Positions 59,745-64,000 of a stretch of 64,000 bases of DNA are shown in pieces. A model generated the notes under the pieces. It saw only the letters and a program-made list of their open reading frames with translations. It did no database searches and had not been told where the DNA came from. The position numbers and the translations under genes are program-made. Positions within the stretch are counted from its first letter, which is position 1; the number at the start of each line of letters is the position of its first letter. This DNA comes from Moringa oleifera (taxonomy: Eukaryota > Streptophyta > Magnoliopsida > Brassicales > Moringaceae), in contig JAJFZO010000168.1 of assembly GCA_021397835.1 (NCBI GenBank), forward strand, positions 2,480,001 to 2,544,000, given 5' to 3'.

Positions 59745-60099
59745 AGATAAAATAGTATTGAAATTGTAAAAGCTGCTGTATATTTCATTTGGAAGATGGT
59801 AGCTACTCAAAAATCTTTGAGACCACATATTATGTATTTATAGGTAGGGTAACAATTACAGAATTGTTAATCAACTTAATCAAGTGTATCAAAGTTTAAT
59901 TCTGTAATTACAAAGTAAGGTCTTTTCCTATTGGGCCTGTACTTGTTGCATTGGGACGTTTTGTAGCAGTGGAGCTTAGGTCCACTGTCTGGGCATTTGG
60001 ATCAACCCATTTGATTGTTGAGAATTTGATCTACAGGGAGAAGAGTTCATATTCAGAATCCTGGCAGATCTATAGGGAGAAGAGTCCAGAATCCTAACA
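59745..60099 (-). repeat. LTR shared by copia copies A and B
   Basis: About 355 bp. On the - strand it starts TGTTAGGATTCTGGAC after a polypurine tract (TTGAGGGGGGA, about 60100-60110) and ends just before a primer-binding site. It therefore acts as the 3' LTR of copy A and the 5' LTR of copy B. The first 90 bp hold an imperfect duplication around AACTCTTCTCCCT. Confidence 0.82.
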
Positions 60100-60880
60100 T
60101 CCCCCCTCAAACTGAGGGGAGAGTCTTCAACCTGAAGTTTTCGTTGGAATTGACAGAGAGAAGCTTGCGATAAGGGCTTGGTGAGGGCATCGGTAATATT
60201 CTCTGACGACGGGATGTAGTTGACTTTGAAAGCTCCACGCACTATATGATCTCTGACAAAGTGAATGTCCACCTCAATATGCTTGGTTCGGGCGTGGTAC
60301 ACCGGATTGACGGCGAGAGCCGCGGCTCCTTGATTTTCACACCAAAGTGTTGCCTGATGATCAGGTAAGAGCTTGGTTTCACGAATCAAAGATTTGATCC
60401 ATGCTAAATCTGCAGTAGCTTGAGCTAAGGCTCGGTATTCAGACTCTGTGCTAGACCGAGCCACCACTGACTGTTTCTTAGAGCTCTAGGAAATTAGATT
60501 ATTCCCTAGGTAGATGCAGTGGCCACTGATTGATCGACAATCATCAGGGCAACAGGCCTAGTCGGCATCAAAAAATGCAATGAGTTGAAAATTAGAGGTG
60601 GGTTGAAAGAGGAGAGCGAAATGGATGGTTCTCCGAAGGTATCTGAGCAATCGTTTACAAGCTTGCCAGTGAGATGTAGTAGGGGAGTGGAGAAATTGGC
60701 TTAGTTTATTCACAGTGAAGGAGATATTAGGACGTGTGAGGGTGAGATACTGAAGAGAACCAAGCAATTGATGATATTGAGTGGCATTAGGCAGAGGAGA
60801 GCCAGAGTGTATGGATAGGGGAGGGCCAGTGGAGATAGGAGTAAGACGCGGTTTTGACAAATAAGGTTATTGGACTTAAG
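59976..60880 (-). pseudogene. Copia RT end and RNase H (copy A)
   Basis: After a frameshift at about 60860-60880 the frame reads LPNATQYHQLLGSLQYLTLTR, LHSPTTSHWQACKRLLRYLR and FDAD, then a TAG, RNase H sequence including SISGHCIYLGNNLIS, a second TAG, and SVVARSSTESEYRALAQA, WCENQGAAALA, ARTKHIEVDIHFVRDH and NYIPSSENITDALTKPL. Both stops replace tryptophan codons of the family consensus. The open frame runs through the polypurine tract into the LTR. Confidence 0.85.
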
Positions 60881-62302
60881 AAGGTCTTGAGTGTATTTGG
60901 ACTGGGTGAGAAAGATGCCTCGAGAAGAGCGAGAGGCTTGGATGCCTAAAAAATAATGTAAAGAGCCAAGATTTTTGAGTGCATACTTGTGATTGAGCTC
61001 TGAGATGAACTTTTGAATGAGGGCAGGATTGTTACCAGTGACTAGAACGTCATCCATATATAATAAAACATAGATGCAGGAATCATCTGAGAGGAAAAAG
61101 AAGAGTGAGTTGTCTGCTTGGGAGTTGAGAAATCCCCAGTTGAGGAGATGACTTTTGATACTGTGGAACCAGGCTCTGGGTGCTTGTTTGAGTCCATAGA
61201 GAGCTTTGTGAAGTTTGCAGACATACTGTGGATGAAGAGGATCAATGAATCCAGGTGGTTGAGTCATGTAAACTGTCTCTTGAAGATGGCTGTTGAGAAA
61301 TGCATTGTGGACATGTAGTTGCTGGATAGCCCAGCCTTTGGAAATTGCTACAGAGAGTAGTATTCTGATAGTAGAAGGCTTGATGACAGGGCTATAAGTT
61401 TGTGCAAAGTTGATGCCAGGTAATTGTTGAAAACCCTTGGCAACTAATTTGGCTTTGTGTCTCTCTAAGCTGCCATCCGAATTGTATTTGACTTTGAATA
61501 TCCACTTGTTGTCAATCACCTTTTGATTTGGTGAGGGAGGCATTAATTCCCATGTTTTGTTTTGCAGCAACGCTTGAAATTCGTCGAGCATATCAGATTT
61601 CCAAACTGGATTGGCAAGGGCTTTACCGATGGAGGTGGGCAGAGGTTGTGGACATGTAACAGAGGTAAGAAATATTTTAGGCTTAAAAATCTCTGCTTTT
61701 GCTCGAGTGATCATAGGATGACCCATAGGATGAGTTCTAGTAGGTGGAGCAGTGGGACTAGGTGAATGGTGAGATGAGGTGTTAGGAGTAGGTGAAAGAG
61801 GAAGGATATGAGAAGGAGAATAGGAAGAGATAGAGTGAGGTGTTGGGGAATGGGTGTGAGGTGAGTGTATGTGAGGAGAAGAACTAGAAATACGTTGCTG
61901 AAGGTCACTACTATTACTATTTCCACCAGAGGTAGGATTGAGGTAGGTATGAATAGAGACAGAGGTAGGAGATGGAGATGGGTGGGTTGAGGAAAGGGAA
62001 CCCGAGTTAGGAAAGAAGGTATGGAAGGGGAATTCAGATTCATTAAACTTAACATCCCTGGTGATGTAACAACGTCCAGAGGGATGTAAGCAGTAATAAC
62101 CTTTCTGAATAGGATTGTATCCTAAAAAGAGATATTTAGTGGATTTGAATTCCATCTTGTGCTTGTTATAAGGTCGAAGATGTGGGTAACATGAACAGCC
62201 AAAGGTTCTCATGAATGAATAATCAGGTTTTTGATTGAAGAGAGACTCTAAAGGGGACTTGTTAGACAGAATAGGAGTGGGCAGCCTATTAATTAGAAAC
62301 AC
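60710..62302 (-). pseudogene. Copia integrase C-terminus and reverse transcriptase (copy A)
   Basis: A 530-codon open stretch. The start (FLINRLPTPILSNKSP, FGCSCYPHLRPYN) is the integrase end, followed by a Ser/Pro/His-rich linker (about residues 100-195). The RT has NKWIFKVKYNSDGSLERHKA, LVAKGFQQLPGINFAQTYSP, YGLKQAPRAWF and the intact active site YMDDVLVTG. The first catalytic aspartate (QLDV box) is His: QQLHVHNAFL. The frame is lost after LLKSNNLICQNRV. Upstream, FW-stop-EAFHTAV shows why the frame starts here. The RT would copy element RNA into DNA but is disabled. Confidence 0.87.
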
Positions 62303-62329
62303 TGCTGTATGAAATGCTTCCTACCAAAA

Positions 62330-63375
62330 ATTTAAAGTTAGTGAAGCTTGACTGAGTAAAGTGAAACCTAACTCAGTGATGTGTCTATGTTTCCTTTCAG
62401 CTTTTCCATTTTGTTGATGAGTGTGTGGACATGGATGCCAAAAAGTTATGCCCTCTTGATGAAGGAAAGGTAAGAATGATCTATACTCTCATCCCCAATC
62501 ACTTTGAAGTGTTTTAATCTTAGTGTTCAGCATATTTTCAATTTGTTTCTTAAAGTGCATGAAGGTGGAAAGTGCTTGTGTTTTATCATGTAGGGGGTAA
62601 ATCCATGTGTACATAGAAAAATCATCCATAAAATGGATATAGTATTTGAAACCTTGTCTGGACGGGACATGTGATGGACCCCAGAGATCTGTGTGAATTA
62701 GTTCTAAGGGTGCATTAGTTTTAGTGTGTGAAAGAGAAAATGGTAGTCTATGGCTCTTGCTAATTGCACATGCTGAGCAGAAAGATGAACTTGTATTAAC
62801 TTTGAAAAAAGTGATACAAGATTTTTTTAAATTCCTAAAGACTGTGTCTGATGGATGACCAAGACGCCTATGCCATAGGTCTGCATTAACAGACATAGAA
62901 TTTGAAAAACAAAGAGGAGGTGGACTACCTCGACTCAACCTAAAATTGACAGGATATTGAGCTACTTTGTTGCTGTTTGGTCTGTTTTTGGAAAGGTGAC
63001 TGGAGGTGACAGTTGGTGGAAGCAGTAGATATAAGCCATCCTTAGCTTGACCTTTCAGCAACGTTTTCTTGGTTACTTGGTCCTTCACAAAGCAATGAAA
63101 GTCATCAAACACCATAAACACTTTGTTATCAGAAATGAGTTGAGAAATGCTGATGAGATTCTTAGAAATTGCAGGTACTATCAAAACATTTTTTAGATGT
63201 AATTTGACATTAGGTAAGCAAGTGGGTAAATAAGTATGACCTGTGTGAGAGATGTTAAGGGTTTGACCATTACCAATGACCAGTTTCTATTTGCCAGTGT
63301 AGTCAGACCTGAGGGACAGATTGTCCAGTTCTGCAGTAACATGGCTTGAAGTTCCGCTGTCTGCATACCAACCAG
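62330..63375 (-). pseudogene. Copia protease, pre-integrase and integrase (copy A)
   Basis: The protease retains its site, YADSGTSSHVTAEL (about 63370-63330), but a TAG follows at about 63290 (YTGK-stop-KLVIGNG). The open block 63184-62489 holds IVPAISKNLISISQLISDN, LWHRRLGHPSDTVF (pre-integrase), LELIHTDLWGPSHVPS, YYIHFMDDFSMYTWIYPL and TLQSDWG, with a TGA straight after. Beyond the stop, HPCPHTHQQNGKAERKHRH continues the integrase core. At least two further nonsense changes lie in this part. Confidence 0.85.
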
Positions 63376-63399
63376 GGTCAACTATGGATTCAGTGGAGG

Positions 63400-64000
63400 C
63401 CAGGTAGGCATTCTGATTTCCATTGTTGTTGCCATGGTTAGGAGCTTGAAATGATTCTCGAAATCTATACCAACAGTCATATGTTGTATGACCTTGTTTA
63501 GTGCAGATTTGGCATGCTGGTCTGTTTGAGGTTCTTCCTCATCCTCGACCATTTCCTCTCCCTCTAGTTCGGCCACGGTTGAAGTTATTGTTACTACTCC
63601 TCCATGAGGTAACATTCTTTTGGTTCTTATTCATAGCTATGTTGGCCATAGGGTGCATACTGCTGAATGACTCCTGGTTATACTGTTCTAGTCTTTGTTC
63701 ATGGTTCAATAATAAGGCTAAGATTTCTTGTAATGTTAGCTCATCAGACCTAGACTGAACATTGATAGAGACTGCATCGTAGTCTTTGCCTATTCCAGTG
63801 AGCAATGCAGTGATAAATTCCAAGTCAGAAATTAGGTTACTTGTTAAGGCTAAGCTGTCAGCTATGCCTTTGAGCTGGCTGTAATAAGTAGTGACAAATG
63901 CTGACCAGAGTGTGGACTTCAACTGCATGTATTTGGACCTCATCTGGGTTTCAAATAATTTTTCAATACTTGACCATATTCCGTATGCAGTAGTGTTTGT
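63400..64000 (-). pseudogene. Copia gag (copy A), 5' part beyond the window
   Basis: The gag middle and C-terminus: YMQLKSTLWSAFVTTYYSQL, FITALLTGIGKDYDAVSINV, SRSDELTLQEILALLLNHEQ, an Arg/Gly-rich stretch (RGRTRGRGNGRG), and an intact CCHC zinc knuckle CQICTKQGHTTYDCW (about 63523-63480). It is almost identical to copy B at 58793-59714. The start codon, leader and 5' LTR lie outside the window. A frame change near 63540-63600 is likely. Confidence 0.85.

Overview
This is nuclear DNA from a flowering plant, most likely a eudicot. The evidence is AT-rich introns with GT-AG splice sites, a split gene for the land-plant microtubule protein AIR9, two plant cationic amino acid transporter (CAT) genes, and many plant-type Ty1/copia, LINE and DUF1985-family remnants. 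The species cannot be named from the sequence alone. No bacterial, organellar or CRISPR-like features were seen.

Layout. (1) 1-24444, + strand: most of an AIR9 gene. The first exons (about 295 codons, judged from the usual family length) lie upstream of the window. I resolve 35 exons encoding 1413 residues to the stop codon. A Harbinger/Tourist-like MITE (14194-14994) and one arm of a 103-bp dispersed inverted repeat sit in its introns. (2) 24445-29900: a convergent, intronless CAT gene (25455-27236, - strand) and its upstream region, which includes a short signal-peptide-like reading frame with a consensus splice donor. (3) 29900-47100: a gene desert of decayed mobile DNA. It holds two LINE pieces that look like one insertion split apart (29926-32170 and 39440-40473), a deletion-derivative copia element with both LTRs (33374-35894), a CACTA-type terminus (36557), a tRNA-Trp-like sequence, a degenerate tandem repeat array, and a broken DUF1985 gene (42470-44005). 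(4) 47128-50231, - strand: an orphan promoter plus first exon, then an intact two-exon CAT1-like gene (47954-49886) with a probable intron in its 5' leader and a TATA box. (5) 50840-64000, - strand: a nested transposon block. A LINE is interrupted by a complete but dead copia element (52250-57347). Beyond the LINE's upstream end lies a second copia family arranged as gag-pol, one shared LTR, then a truncated second gag.

The only genes likely to work are AIR9 and the two CAT genes. AIR9 is a cytoplasmic microtubule-associated protein. The CATs are membrane transporters for basic amino acids and appear to be tandem paralogues pushed about 20 kb apart by transposon insertions. The clearest structural result is in AIR9: each of its eleven A9 repeats begins at a phase-1 intron and has a coding length divisible by three. 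I found no convincing new biological system. The most checkable novelties are the orphan first exon at 47.1-47.6 kb, the signal-peptide mini-exon at 28.8 kb, and the shared-LTR tandem copia.
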